Source: Tetrahymena elliotti 4EA (Eukaryota; Ciliophora; Oligohymenophorea; Hymenostomatida; Tetrahymenidae). From it: a stretch of 64,000 nt of DNA. Both the position numbers and the translations under genes were made by a program. Location: contig JH720345.1 of the NCBI GenBank assembly GCA_000231825.2, forward strand, positions 469,595 through 533,594. The letters run 5' to 3'. How positions within the stretch are numbered: the first letter of the stretch is position 1; every line of letters starts with the position of its first letter. Below the pieces are notes generated by a model. It searched no databases. It had not been told where the DNA came from and saw only the letters and a program-made list of their open reading frames with translations. Shown piece after piece: positions 1 through 12,850 of the stretch.

Positions 1-15
1 CTATTATCTGAATAG

Positions 16-2595
16 TTGGAATAATATTTGTGCATAGGGAACAAAAAGTATAGGAAAGAGCCTAGAAAAATGTCAAAATTTAAATTCTTTGAATCTCGAT
101 CTGAGGTAATTTTGTTAAATAATGACTTAAATAAGCTTTTAAGCAAACGATTAATTAAATACACAACAAAGATAGAAAAAAAGAAAATAAATAAGTAAGT
201 ATTAAAAGCTGTTGAATAAATAATATATTTATAAATCAAAACAATCAATCAATTTATAAATATATTTATTCATTTATTTCTTTCTTTCTTTGTTCTTCAA
301 TTTTATCTAGAGATTCTTCTTTCTTTTCAAAACCAATTAAAATAAATTTATTATTTTATGAGTAGTAACAATAATCTTGGTGCAGAAGGAGCAAAAAATA
401 TTGGAATGAGCTTAGAAAAGTGTAAAAATATCAGTTCTTTGAATCTCAATCTTTGGTAATTTCTAAATATTGATTAAATTATATTATTAAGCAAAACACA
501 AAGAATAAAAGTAAATATGTAAGCATCTATGTAAAAGTTACTTAAGATTAAATTTCAATTCATTCAATTTATAAAAATATTTATCAACTTATTTCTTTCT
601 TGCATCATTTTCTTATCAATCTCTTCTTACTTTCAAAGCAAATTAAAACAAATTTTTTTTTTCTTCTGAGCAGTGGAAATAAACTTAGAGCAAAAGGTGC
701 AAAAAATATAGAAACGAGCTTAGTAAAGTGCCAAAATATCAGTTCTTTGAATCTCGATCTCTAGTAATTTAATTAAATATGATTTTTAAGCAAATTATTA
801 GTGAAGGAGGGGAAAACAAAGAAAAAAAGTAAATAAAAGCTGTTTAAGATAAAATATTTTCCTGAATATAATAATAAATCAATTTAAAAATATTCTTTTT
901 ACTTCTTTCTTTCAATCAACTTATCTATTGTTTCTTATTTTCAAAAAAAAATAAAAAAATTTGTAATATTCTGGAAGAGAAAATGAGTTTGGTAATGAGG
1001 GAGCAAAAATTATTGGAACGAGTATAGAAAACTGCAAAAATATCAGTTCTTTGAATCTTAATCTTTGGTAATTTAGTTAAATACATATTTTATTAGGTTT
1101 TTAACAGAATGATTAATTAACTGTAAAACAAAGAAAGAAAGAAAGTAAAAAAGTAAGTTAATGAAAATTGCTGAAGATTAAATTTTTCTTATATATTAAT
1201 TAATTAATCAGACAATCAATTTTTTTAGTTCATTCTTAATTTCTTACTCATTTTGAGTATTTTATCTATCATTTCTAATTTTGAAAACAAATTAAAATAT
1301 ATTTATTATTTTCTGAATAGTGGAAATAAAATTGGTGCAGAAGGTGCAAAAAATATTGGGATGAGCTTAGTAAAGTGCCAAAATATCAGATCTTTGAGTC
1401 TCAACCTTTAGTAATTTAGTTAAAAATATATTTAATTAGATGTTCAGGAATATTATTAATTAAGTAAAAAACAATTAAATAAGTAAATTAAAAGCTGCAT
1501 TTGATTAAGTTTATTTTTTAAAAATAAAATCAATTAATTTATGTATATATTTATTTTTTTTTTCATTATTTTAAATTTCCTTATTTATTGCTTCATATTT
1601 TCAAAACAAATTTAAAATAAATGAGTAGTTATAATAATCTTGGAGCATAAGGAGCAAAAAGTATAGGGATTAGCTTAGAAAAGTGTCAAAATATCAGTTC
1701 TTTGAATCTCAATCTTGGGTAACTAATAAATACTGATTTAATTAGGTTTTTAAGTAAATGATTAATTAACTGTAAAATAAATAATGAAAGAAAGTAAGTT
1801 AGTAAAATAGATTCAATATTTATTTATTAATCAATCAATTAATTAAAAAATAATTACTTATTTCTTATATTTAAAAAAATCTATTATTGTTTTGAATAGG
1901 GGGAATAATCTTGCTGTAGAAGCTGCAAAAAATATTGGAATGAGCTTAGAAAAATATCAGAGTATCAGTTCTTTGAATCTCAGCCTCTTGTAATTTTGTT
2001 AAATAAATAAGTTTTAAGCAAACAATTATTTAATAATTAAGTATAAAACAAAGAAATAAAGTTAATAACTAAGTATGTAAAACTTGTTTAAGATTATATA
2101 ACAATCAATCTATTTAAAAAAATATTTATTTATTTACTTATTTCTTTCTTACCTTCAATTTTCTTATCTATCACTTCTTATTTTCAAAACAAAAAAAAAC
2201 TAATTTATTTTTTTCTGATTAGTGGAAATAAACTTGGTGCAAAAGATGCAAAAAGTATTGGAATAAGCTTAGAAAAGTGCTAAAATATCAATTCTTTGAA
2301 TCTCAATCTTGGGTAATTATTAAATACAGATTTAATTATGTTTTTAATTATTAACTGCAAAATAAACAACGAAAATAAATAAATAATGATAAGCTACTTA
2401 ACTTGAACATTTGTCCTTATTTACTTATTTCTAACCTTTCATTTTCTTCCTATTGCTTTTTATTTCCAAAAAAAAATTTAAACAAATTTTTTATTTTCTG
2501 AGAAGTGAAAATAATCTTGGCTCAGAAGGAGCAAAAAGTATAGGAATGAGCTTAGAAAAGTGTCATAATATTAGATGTTTGAATCTCAGTCTCAT
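16..2595 (+). repeat. Tandem intron-plus-exon units, one LRR per unit
   Basis: Exon starts fall 271-350 bp apart (350, 308, 304, 343, 308, 271, 323, 283). The introns resemble each other as well as the exons do: they open with GTAATTT or GTAACT, pass through a purine-rich AAAGAAAGAAAGTAAATAAG tract, then AATCAATCAATT, a C/T-rich TTTCTTTCTT stretch, and end near TTTTCTGAATAG. This shows that a whole genomic unit was duplicated, not only the coding repeat. Confidence 0.8.
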
Positions 2596-2886
2596 GTAAT
2601 TTTGTTAAATATTTATTTAGTTAAGTTTGTAGGCAAATAATTATTTAATGCAAAAGAAAGTAAATAAGTAAGTAAGTAAGTAAGTAATAAATAAATGCTG
2701 CTTTTGATTCTATACTTATTATTAATCAAATAATCAATAAATAAATTTACAATCTTTCTTAATTCAAAATTTTTGTTATTTTAATTTTTCAAAAGCAAAA
2801 ATAGTATTGGGGAAACAGAATAATAAAGATTAAGATAAAAGCTTTAAAAAGTAAACAGATTAGTTAAATTAGGATACTTTGTTTGA
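16..2886 (+). CDS. Leucine-rich-repeat protein, 3' part (5' end outside window)
   Basis: Ten exons are visible. Nine internal exons (16-105, 366-455, 674-763, 978-1067, 1321-1410, 1629-1718, 1900-1989, 2223-2312, 2506-2595) are each exactly 90 nt and keep one frame when joined across phase-2 GT...AG introns. Each encodes one 30-residue repeat of the form GNNLGAEGAKNIGMSLEKCQ followed by NISSLNLDLY. This is a ribonuclease-inhibitor/NLRC3-like LRR (LxLxxNxLGxEGAxxI). The last exon (2796-2886) adds about 29 basic residues ending in KLGYFV and closes on TGA. The cut left edge is intron sequence, so the start and any N-terminal domain are missing. Such LRR arrays serve in protein binding; no catalytic region is visible and the partner is unknown. 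The family call is firm; the function is not known. Confidence 0.85.
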
Positions 2887-4637
2887 AATACTTATTTAAT
2901 ACGAATGGAATAGCACTCATCAATGATTTTTTAAATTACTAAATGAAGAATTATTTTTATATTTGTAATACTTAAAGCCTAAATATAAATCTAACAACCA
3001 ATATTTGATATTATCTTCAAATTTATTTTTGACTTTCTTTTTTATCTTATTTATCTGTATTTTTTTGATCTAAAATATATTTATCAATTAAAATTAGCAT
3101 TTTAAAAATTTATATTAAATCTAAAACACATTTTTTTACAAAAATATGTTGTCTTATTCTTTTAAAGTTTTAAAGAAAATTTGAGTGTCAATTCTACAAA
3201 AAATAATTCTATCAAACTAAAAATATAAAAGCTAACTATTTTCTAAAAAATACTCTAGTTCTCAAGATATCTCTTAACAAGAAGCTAATTTATTTTACCT
3301 ATTATTAAAGTAAATAAAATATTTATTACCCTGAAACATTGAAGAATCTTTAATGTTTTTAGCAAAATAGATTTCTACCTTAAATAGAAAATAATTATTA
3401 CCAGCCATATTTATCTTTAAAAAAGATGTATCTAGTAATCTTATTCTTGAATGAATTTATTTACAGTTAGAAATACTAAAATTTAAGAAATTTTTAGTGT
3501 TCTAAATTTAAATAAATATAGCTGACTGTTGAAAACTGTTTTTTAACGCTTCAAAATTTATTCAAAAAAATCAAGAAAATAATTAAAATAATTATTCAAT
3601 TTAAGATTTACCTATAATTTGATTCTTTTATTTAATTAATTTATATTTAGAAAGCTTAAATTTTATAGATTCTAAAATGAGAAATTAACTAGGTCTCAAT
3701 AAGATCTAAATTCAAATTTAATACCCTTTAATGAAAAAAAACTTTTAGTAAAATAGATAATAAAAAACCTTAGTCTCTCTTTACTTAAAAAATTAAAGGT
3801 TTTTAAGATTTTAGAAGAGGAATTCAGATCAAATAAAAATAAAATCTAAAATTTATGAATAAATATCCAATGAATAAAATGTCTAAAGCATACATTTATT
3901 TAGATATTAATTAAACCAAAATCTTTTTTTCTTAAAATAAACAAAATAAGTTTAAGCGATTAAAAAAATTGATTTTTATTAATAGTGACATCAAAAATTT
4001 TTAATTTTATTACTGAAACAAAACATGAAGCAAGCTTCGGCTTATTGGATTTATCAATTTATAAAAAAAATAATCTCAATTAAAGATTTTAGAAATAAAT
4101 TAAAAGCTTTTTTACTCACGAAAAATAATTTCTGATTAAAAAACTGATTTATTCTTCTAAAATAAAATGAGCATAATCCAACAAACATAGCTTAAAAAAA
4201 ATAAATAGATACTTCTGCTTGAAAATAATGATAATAAATCTAAGATTTTACATAAATTTCTTACAGATTTCTTTTAAAAAATTGATATTGAATATTTATC
4301 TAAAATTCTTATTCATTTGATCTAGAAAAAAAGTTTGATTTTATAATTTTGCTTCTCTTCTTCACTCTCCTTAATATCCAAAGTTACAATATACTGCATT
4401 GCAAAGATAGAAAAACTAAGATCCTTTAAGAAAAAGAATTATCAGACAACATTTTAGTAATTTTAAATCATAATATTACTTAAAATATTTTTTATTCAAC
4501 TTTTAAAAATCCAAAATAAAAAAGGGAATTTATTTAATTCATTTTTTCTTAGTAAAAAATACTAAAACAAATATTTTGATATGCATTTATTATTAATATA
4601 AGATCGCTTTTGCAATAATAGTTATTTTTCAGATAAC
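2887..4637. other. AT-rich intergenic spacer
   Basis: It lies between the converging 3' ends of the LRR gene and P1. I see only AT-rich sequence with homopolymer runs, no frame with coding character, no RNA gene and no clear repeat. Confidence 0.6.
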
Positions 4638-5147
4638 TCAGTAACCAGCGCAATCAACATAAATAGGGGCGAAAATTCTGTTGTAGTAAAAGGTGGAGAG
4701 CTTAGCATAACCAAGGACTTATTAGTTAAGGAAACAGCTTTAGTAGAAACCATCTTGATTGATGTTAGTTTAAGCTTCAGTTTTTTATTGGAAGGCATAG
4801 AATTCAACACAAGATTTGAGTTCGTTGGTAGCTTCAGGGTAGATCAATTAGGAAGTCTTACTGGAAGCAGCGTAACAAGCGTTTCTTTCTTCTTCGTTGT
4901 CATTGTCATCACAAAGAGGGATTTTGAAGCCAGCATAACAGTTTTACCATTGAATAAGAGAGACTGAAGATTTAGGAGTAAGTTCCTTAGGTGTTTCATC
5001 AACAACGGGGGTTACATCAACAACAGGAACATCATCAACAATAGGGATATCATCAACCTTGTGAGCTCTCTTGTGGGAAATCAAGAAGACAGCACTGATA
5101 GATAAAAGAGCCAAGATAGGAAGAGCAATTAAAAGCTTAGTATTCAT
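4638..5147 (-). CDS. Six-cysteine small membrane/secreted protein, copy P1
   Basis: This is a single exon of 169 residues using TAA for Gln, ending at TGA 4640-4638. Residues 1-25 (MNTKLLIALPILALLSISAV...) form a signal peptide or N-terminal membrane anchor. An insert unique to this copy follows, an acidic repeat of the type VDDIPIVDDVPVVDVTPVVD (about residues 31-50). The shared family core comes next: Trp then Cys, PLCDD, ERNACYAAS, ELKSCVEFY, FYQSCFLNQQVL, FYYNRIFAPIYVDCAGY at the C-terminus. The six conserved cysteines suggest three disulfides, so the core probably lies outside the cell or in a secretory compartment. I do not recognise the family. It is one of seven paralogs in this window. 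Confidence 0.8.
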
Positions 5148-8100
5148 TTCTTTTGATATTTTGTCAAAATTTAATCTTTTTTTTGATATTATTATTACCT
5201 AATTAATTAAGTTCATCCTAGATTTCAACCTGAGGAAAAATTTATAAGGTTACTTTATTAACTTTTAGGAAAAGCAAATACATTCAATAAATCATCAAAA
5301 TTCATAATAAGTCTTAAAAAGAAAAGAAAAATTCAGAATATCAAAAAAAAAATCAAATTTTTTGATACTTTTTGTAGTAAAATAATTCATCATTAAACAC
5401 AAATATTTATTCCAAAAAAACCTTGAAGAATGGATTTTTTAATTTTCTGATCATCCAACTTTTTTTTGTACATTTAGTTTAAGAAAGTATTAATTGCAAT
5501 AAAATAAGAGCAATGAATAAAATAAATTCTGTATTTTATTTATTACTAAATGTTTCTAGTAACATGATAAAGTTGTTTACATTTTTACTTTTCAAATTCA
5601 AATTTACCTCAATTGATTTTTCTAAGCATAAAAACCTATTTTAATTTTTGAATTTTGGGTTTTCTAATTGAAATATGCATGACTTTCTTTATTTTCTTTA
5701 AAGAACAAAAAGTTCTTCAAATATTTTCCCCATAAGATATAAAATAATTTTGTGAAAAATATTTTTTTAATATCTTTTTAGACATAATAACATTCATAAA
5801 AAAAGTAATATGTTTTATTTTTTTATTACAAAATCATAATGGATATTTATTTGATTTGTTAATGAATTAGTTTGAAACAAACAAATCAAACATATCAAAA
5901 AATATATCCTAGTTAAAAAACACTTTTAGCAAAAAGAATTGAATTGATCCTAAAGGTTTTCTTGTAAATGCAGTTCAGAATAATATTAGTGAAGCATCAA
6001 ATAAAAAGTTTAGATTCTCACATTATTAAATGTGTCTTCAAGGTTTTTAAACAGTATTTAAATTTTCTTCAGCATCCAAAATCTTTTTTTTATAAAAGTC
6101 TGAATTGTAGAGTATATTTCAAAAACTTTTCATAGAAATAAGCTTATTAGATGTGATAAATTACAATTTTAGCTATTTTTGATAATTTAGAAAAATTCTA
6201 ATGTAAATTTAAAGTATTAGATGTGAGATCTAATGTTTTTTCCTCTATTTAGAGAAGCAAATTTATTAATGTAAGTTCATTTGTTTTGAGAAAATTATTA
6301 TTTTCTAAAAATTCTCATGTTTAGATATTTGAAATTGCTTAGATTAGTTTTATTAGGTATTTACTATTTTTTAACAATTATTTTACAATTAAATACTATA
6401 AGCTAAATTGAAATAAATATTTTAAGAAAATAATATCCTTTTATTCATTTACTCTTTTAAATTTCAAGAGTTGAATTATTTAGAGATAAAATCCATAAAA
6501 ATAAATAAACAAAGATGTATTTGAAATCAAGAATTTTCTAAATTAAAATCTCAGTATTCTAATATTAATAGTAAGTGAATTTTAAAAAAAAATTAAGCTA
6601 TTAAAGAAAATACTTTATTATTAAATACATTTAGATATTCAAAATAAATAGTTTTTTATTTATTTTCAATTCTAAATAAACAAATTAAAACAATTTTTTT
6701 TCAATAATTAAAAGTAAATTTTTGTACTCTCACTAATTAACAAATAAATCTTTATTTTATTTAAATAAATTAAAATTTTGTTATATAAATATTTTTTTTA
6801 AAGACCTTGTCTTTTATTTGAAGAGAAATGTTGAATTACTTTATCTAATTTTTTCGATAATTAAATGTTTGAATACCATATTTAAAAAATGCATATTTTA
6901 TCAACATTTTTCAAAAAAAATTTTTCAGCAAAGTATTATAATTCGTAATTAAGAGAATCATGTTAAAATAAATGAGCTAGCTCCAAAAAGTATTATTTGT
7001 ACGAAATATATCAAAATTATTTTTTATAAAATAGTAGATTTTTTAATAATAATAATTAAAAGCGATGAATAAGCTTGAGTAATTACATTTTGAGAGACTA
7101 ACTAAAATTTATTTTTATTCAGAAATTTGTGTTTTAGTAAAAAAGAATTTTAATTGTTTACTTTTTTTCATGGTTCTTTATACAAATTATTCATAAAATC
7201 AACAATTCACTCTATTGTGATCTATCAAATAGCTATCTGAGATTACAAGGTTATTAATTATTTTATTTTTTAGAGTTTGCATTTTTTTACAAAGAAATTT
7301 TTCTTGTGAAAATTATGTGTGAGAATTAGATAGATTTAAAAAATAAAATTAATTGTTTATATGAAAATAAAGGTGAAATAAATTTTTGTCTTATATTTGA
7401 TAATTAATTATACTTTGAAATGCTTTAAGTATATTTAATATTTAGATTTTATCTTATTTACAGCTTACATAAAATACTATGTAGGCAGATGCGAGAATCT
7501 AATTTCTCTTTAAATTGCCTTTTTGTATTTAAATTTTTGTTTGCTTTAAATTTGTTTTGTGATTACAAAACAAGCACAAATATTATTGATATGTAAACAA
7601 AAGTTAATTATATGATTGATTTTCTTATGATTCTATTTGTGAAAATTGGGTACAAGAAATCGAAAGCTAGTTGGAGTTGAGAATAAACCTTTTAATTTAG
7701 TAGAGTTGTATTTTTTTTAGATCTTGGGCATTTATCTTATCTTTCATTTAGTTATACCTAATAAATTGCGTACTATAAATAAATAAATCTTCTTTTGGCC
7801 TCAATCTTACTATTTTTATTTAGATTGGTATTGATATATATTTATTGACCACCCATTTAGTTGATTCCAGCTTTAAATTTTTTTTTAAACAAAAGGATAA
7901 TAATACAGCAAAATTTTCTATTTCATTCAACACTTAATTAATAAAGCGTCTTTCTGATTAATTAATTTAGTATAAAAGTTCAATTTAATTTGTTTATACC
8001 TAAATCAAAGTACAAATTTATTTTCTTTGCATTGCCTGTTCAGATTTTCTACAAATCGAATCAGCAAAAGTTGAAAAATAATTTTGAACTCTTTTGCTAT

Positions 8101-9020
8101 TAAAAGGCTAAAAATTTAAAGTGAGATCAATTCAAAATAAATTCATTCTGATATCATCTCAGAATTTATTTAAAAATATAACTAAATTAGCTTACTTTTA
8201 AAATTTGTTCAAGCTGCAAATAAAAAAACACATGCCAAAAGAATTAATTTGAATTGTAAGCCAAGGGATAAGAAGAAATAATAATGAAATTGATTTAATA
8301 ATATTTATTCTTTCATACCTTAATAAATATAAATTACATCATTTTTTTTAACTTTTATTCTTAATTTGTTGATTAAAAACATTCCACTCACTTTTATACC
8401 AAAAACAAGGCCTATTTGAAAAAAGAAATAGATATAAAATGAGAAAAATGCAGGCTCGCACTTAGTATGTATAAAATGCATACTCGATTTGATATCAAAT
8501 AAATTAATGAATAACTTCTTTTAAGTAAATTTAGATAGATAAATTAAATAATTTTAATGAAAAAAAAAACAAATTTTTTCTGATCGAAAATGATTAAATG
8601 TTATGTATTTACAATGGCTACCGACGACTACTGATTTTGGTTTTTGATATAAGAAAAAGGGATAATAAAGAAAGGGAGCAGTTTTTACTATTTGATGATT
8701 TCTATTTACGTCTTTGCTTTTGAGTGAAAAAATTAATAATTTGAAAACAAATCTATAGTTTTTAGCTCTTTTACATGATAATTCGCATCTCTTATGTTAG
8801 GTTAATATTAATTATTTTGGTTTAGTCTGGCTCTTTATTTTCCTTTTGATATTGATTTAATGGTAAATTAATACAAGTTAATCAATATTGAGAAAATGAA
8901 AGAATTTAGATTTGGTGGAGTTTCTTCTTTTTAAATTTTCTTTTTGCTCCTTCAGATTATCAAATAATATCAAAAATCCTAAAAGATTAATAACTCAATA
9001 AAAAAAAGCAGATAATAAAA
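5148..9020. other. Long AT-rich spacer between divergent P1 and P2
   Basis: This spacer of 3.9 kb separates the divergently transcribed P1 and P2 and must hold both promoters. I found no supported coding region, RNA gene or family remnant. An AATTAATTAA stretch lies about 45-55 bp upstream of the P1 start, and an A-rich leader directly precedes the P2 ATG. Confidence 0.55.
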
Positions 9021-9464
9021 ATGAACAAAAAGTTACTCATTGCTCTCCCCATTTTGGCTCTCGCCACCTTCGGTGCTGTCTTCTTAGTCTCTCAACAAAA
9101 GGGATTAAAGGCTGCTCCTGCCGTTAACTTAATTACCTTCTCTTAATGGTAAGCTTGCTCTGGTACCACCGGAACTCCCATTTCTTGCAAAGATGCTAGC
9201 ACAACCGATGAAAAGATTGCTTGCAGATAAGCTTCTACCTAAGTTGGTGACTTAACCTAAGGTTCTTCTTAAATCCAACCTTGCTCTGATTTCTACAACA
9301 AGATCTACAATCCCCACAAGGCTGAAGACCTCATCAACAACTAAGGTTTCTACTCCAGCTGTTACACCAACTCCTTCGTCCTTACTGCTGCCAAGAAGTC
9401 TAAGTTCTTCTACGACAAGATCTTCTCTCACTAATACCTTGAATGTGCTAGCCTCCCCTTCTGA
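9021..9464 (+). CDS. Six-cysteine small membrane/secreted protein, copy P2
   Basis: A single exon encodes 147 residues and ends at TGA 9462-9464. The N-terminus MNKKLLIALPILALATFGAV is nearly the same hydrophobic leader as in P1. The core keeps the six-Cys pattern: SQWQACSG, PISCKDAS, EKIACRQAS, IQPCSDFYNKIYNP, FYSSCYTNSFVL, FFYDKIFSHQYLECASLPF. It is the only copy on the + strand. It ends in CASLPF instead of CAGY/F. Its codons favour C in third position (ACC, TTC, CTC, AAC, GCC) much more than the AT-biased P3, P5 and P6, which in Tetrahymena usually goes with strong expression. The context A-rich leader plus ATG supports this start. Function unknown. Confidence 0.85.
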
Positions 9465-10757
9465 GTTATGAAACTCGTTTCCTGATTATAACTAAAATCA
9501 TAACAAATTCTAAAAAGTATATAAATACTATTATATAATTATGTTCATGAATTTTTTGTTAGTCTCAACATTTTATAAATGGAAAGGAAAACGAAAATAA
9601 ATTTTTAATTTTCTATGTTTTAACATCAATTAATTGAACTATTTTTTTAGTTTGATTAATGAATCAAAATTAACAAGTAAAGTTAATCATTTTTTAATTA
9701 ATTATCTAAAATCTTGAATTTAACTCAAGCTAATCATTAATTAGCCTCTATTACTAAACATAATTACATATATTTTTCATCAAAAAATCACACTCATCTT
9801 TTCAAATTTGTTTTGTCTAAAATCTTTTCTGCAAACAAGGTCTTTTGATTGCAATGAACTAATCTAAACAAGATAAGATTTAGACTTAAAATATCATGCT
9901 ACCATGCCTCCTCATTTAATTTTATTTTGCTTCCCTTGAATTGCTTTTAATCAAAATCAAATCATCATATGTTTTAAGTCATGTTTTTAATTAAAAAATA
10001 TTTTTCATACAATTATTTCATAAATATAATTTAAATCCTTGAACATTTTTTATAGATTATTTTTGTCTCAAATTTTTTGATCTAATCCTTGAAATTTATA
10101 TTTCTATCTCTTAGTAGCAAGACACTTTAAAATGTGTAATAAATTAGATGGATTTCTTAATTTTTTTATAAATTGGTTGATCATTTTCATAGTAAATAAT
10201 ATAAATATAAAAATTAATAATTTTCTTTCTTTTTTTTAACTAATTGATGATAAATCAATTCTTATTTGATATTTGAATTTAAATATTTCTTTCTTTTGTG
10301 AAGAATCAAAAAAAAAAAATTTGTTTTAAAAAAACAAAAAATTTGTCAAAATACTATTTTATAAATGTAACAAAAGCAAGTTTTTTCTTAAAAATCTTCA
10401 GAATAATGTGAAAATTAAATGAGATTGGATTAATATTAATTGACCATTATTTAAAACTAAAATATTAATTATTTAAATATATATTGTAATATTGATTATT
10501 AATTTATTTACTTTAAAAAATTACCTGATCAAAAAAAATTTGTTTTTTATATTTTCATTGATAAAAAAGAGAAAGGTAACTAGTTATTTATTTACAAAAG
10601 GAAATTTGATTTTGAGATCAAGAAAAATTTATTTGCATAAGCATTTTATTATACTTAATTTTTACTTATAATATATATTTATTCATACAGAATGAATTAA
10701 CAAATACATTTACTTATACGAACAGCAGAAAATATTTTTATATAATAATTCTTTTCT
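9465..10757. other. AT-rich intergenic spacer
   Basis: It lies between the converging 3' ends of P2 and P3. No gene, RNA or clear repeat was seen. Confidence 0.6.
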
Positions 10758-11198
10758 TCAATATCCTGCACAAGTAATATAAATAGGAGTATAGATCTTG
10801 TTGTAATAAAATTAGCTTTGATAAGCAGTTTTCAAAACTTCAGCACTTAAGTAGCAGTCAAAATAGTGGTCTCCATCATTAATCATGTTATTGCTGGTAG
10901 CATTATTAAAGTATTGACGGAAGTTGTGGCATTCAGTAGTAGTGAAGTTAGAATCATCATAAGTTAATTAACCAACACCATATGAAGCTCTGTAGCATAA
11001 ATCCAATTCAGTTTTGTTAGTTTTAATATCATCACAACTGGTTGCATTTAAGCTAGTATAGCATTAAGCCCACTTTGAAAAAGTTGTGGTATTGCTAGAA
11101 TTTTCTAACATTTAATTTCTTTCATTGATAGCGAAATAGCTGCCAACTATTGCTAATGAAATTAAAGCAACAGATAAGAGTAATTTTTAATTAGCCAT
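10758..11198 (-). CDS. Six-cysteine small membrane/secreted protein, copy P3
   Basis: A single exon of 146 residues with stop TGA at 10760-10758. Residues 1-23 (MANQKLLLSVALISLAIVGS...) are hydrophobic, a signal peptide or anchor. The six family cysteines are in KWAQCYTSLN, TSCDD, LDLCYRAS, TTECHNF, YFDCYLSAEVL and the C-terminal IYITCAGY. Several N-glycosylation sequons (NSS, NTT, NAT, NKT, NFT) fit a secretory-pathway protein. Codon use is AT-rich, unlike P2. It is the closest relative of P6, sharing long blocks such as NSSNTTTFS, GQLTYDDS and TTTECHNF. Function unknown; family membership is clear from the sequence. Confidence 0.85.
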
Positions 11199-12409
11199 CT
11201 TGAGAGGTCTTCTTTTTTTTGTTAAATTGTTTAATTGTTTTTTTAAAATTAGAAACTATTTTGATTTGATAATCAATTATACCTAAATTAATTATTCAAA
11301 ATGCTCTATAATAAATACTAAAAATCTAGAAAATGAATAAGGAATTCGATAATTTTTGGATTTACTGCTTATCAAAACTTATGGCTGTAAACTTTCTCAT
11401 TTTTTATTGAGCAACTAATTAAAGGAAAATCTACCATTCAAGCAAATAGTGACTGATTACACTATTTACAAAAATTAAATCACTTTCACATTAATGAATT
11501 ATCTTAGCTATAGCTTCAAAAATTCCTATTTGCTAACTTACAAAATGAAAAAAAGTAAATTATTTTCCCAATAAATTTTTAAAATTGTTTTTACAAGATT
11601 AATATCTATATTCTTTTATCAAATCTGTAAGATAAACACCAAACAATCAGTCTGTAATCTCTAACACCAAAAAATTTAAATAATTGATATATTAAAAGAA
11701 TCTTTAGATGATGGAAAAAAATTTTAAAGTAAAAAGTGCTATTTTTAATTATTTGTCAACTTTTTCAAGTTAAATTAAAATTTTTTTTTTAAATTTGGGA
11801 TGACAAAAAAATATTTTAATTTCTAAAATTAATATTTTTAATTCATGATAACCCCCTATAATTTGCATATTTATATTGTTTTAAATATGGTTTTAATTCA
11901 TCCACGAGTTGTTTTTTAGTTAAATAGTTAATAATAGCAAATAAAAATAAATGTATTAGAATTAAAAAAAATAAATACTTTTATTTTGAATCTTAAGGAT
12001 TTTTTCTCTTATATTTATTTATCTAGGTTTAAATTTGAAATGTCTACAAGCAAGCAAATAAATATTAAAAGCAAATACTTCCTAAAAAATTGCATGAAAA
12101 TATATTTTAGAATTAAAAAATTAATACTTTTATTTTGAATCTTAAGGATTTCTTCTTTTCTGTTTATCTAGATTTATATTTGAAATGTCACTAACAAGCA
12201 AATAAATATTTATAGCAAACAATTCCTATAAAAGTGCATTAAAATATATTTTGTTTAATCAAATTAGGTAAATTAAACAAATTAAAATAAATCGAAAATT
12301 TTTAGTGAAGCAAAATCATAAAAAGATTTTAACATGATGAATGTTTTATGAATTTGAGTTAATACATTTTATATATCAATTTTTTTATTCAAATATTTTT
12401 TTAATTAAT
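11199..12409. other. Spacer between P3 and P4 with a tandem duplication
   Basis: It holds the P3 upstream region and the P4 downstream region, plus the tandem duplication listed separately at 11958-12253. No coding region is supported. Confidence 0.55.
11958..12253. repeat. Two-copy tandem duplication, about 145-150 bp per unit
   Basis: Copy 1 (about 11958-12108) and copy 2 (about 12109-12253) follow each other directly. Both contain, in order, AGAATTAAAAAA, ACTTTTATTTTGAATCTTAA, a pyrimidine-rich stretch, TTTATCTAG, TTTGAAATGTC, CAAGCAAATAAATATT, a TTCCTA-AAA block and AAAATATATTTT. Differences are scattered substitutions and small indels. Non-coding as far as I can see. Confidence 0.75.
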
Positions 12410-12850
12410 TCAAAAGCCAGCACACTTAACATGGAAGGGAGTGTAAATCTTTTGATTGTAGTAAGAACTGGTAGCAGCATTCTTAAGGACTTACTTGTTA
12501 AGATAACAGTTTTCATAGAAAGATCCAGTGTTGACTTCGTCTTCAGCAGTAGCATTCTTAAGGAAATCTGAGAACTTAGCACAAGCATCCAAAATATTTT
12601 CAGAATCGACATAAGTGAGATCACTAACAAGCTTTGAGGCAGTGTTGCAAACAGCCTTTTCATCTTCATTGGTCAAATCATCACAGAAGGCATGAGTATA
12701 ACCATTAGAGCAGGAATACCATTCAAAGATGGTTGTGTGATTTTAGACGGGCTTAGGATTGTGGTGCTTGTTATAGATGACGATACCACCAATAGTAGCA
12801 GCAACAACGAGTAAAGCTAAGGGGATAGTGACTAATAAAGCTTTGTTCAT
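12410..12850 (-). CDS. Six-cysteine small membrane/secreted protein, copy P4
   Basis: A single exon of 146 residues, stop TGA 12412-12410. The N-terminus MNKALLVTIPLALLVVAATI is strongly hydrophobic and is followed by a His/Lys/Pro-rich linker (IYNKHHNPKPVQ). The core has the family cysteines: FEWYSCSNG, HAFCDD, EKAVCNTAS, ILDACAKF, FYENCYLNKQVL, and a C-terminal FHVKCAGF. Codon use is intermediate, with many C-ending codons. Only one internal Gln-TAA pair is visible, so a standard-code reading breaks the protein into fragments. Function unknown. Confidence 0.85.
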
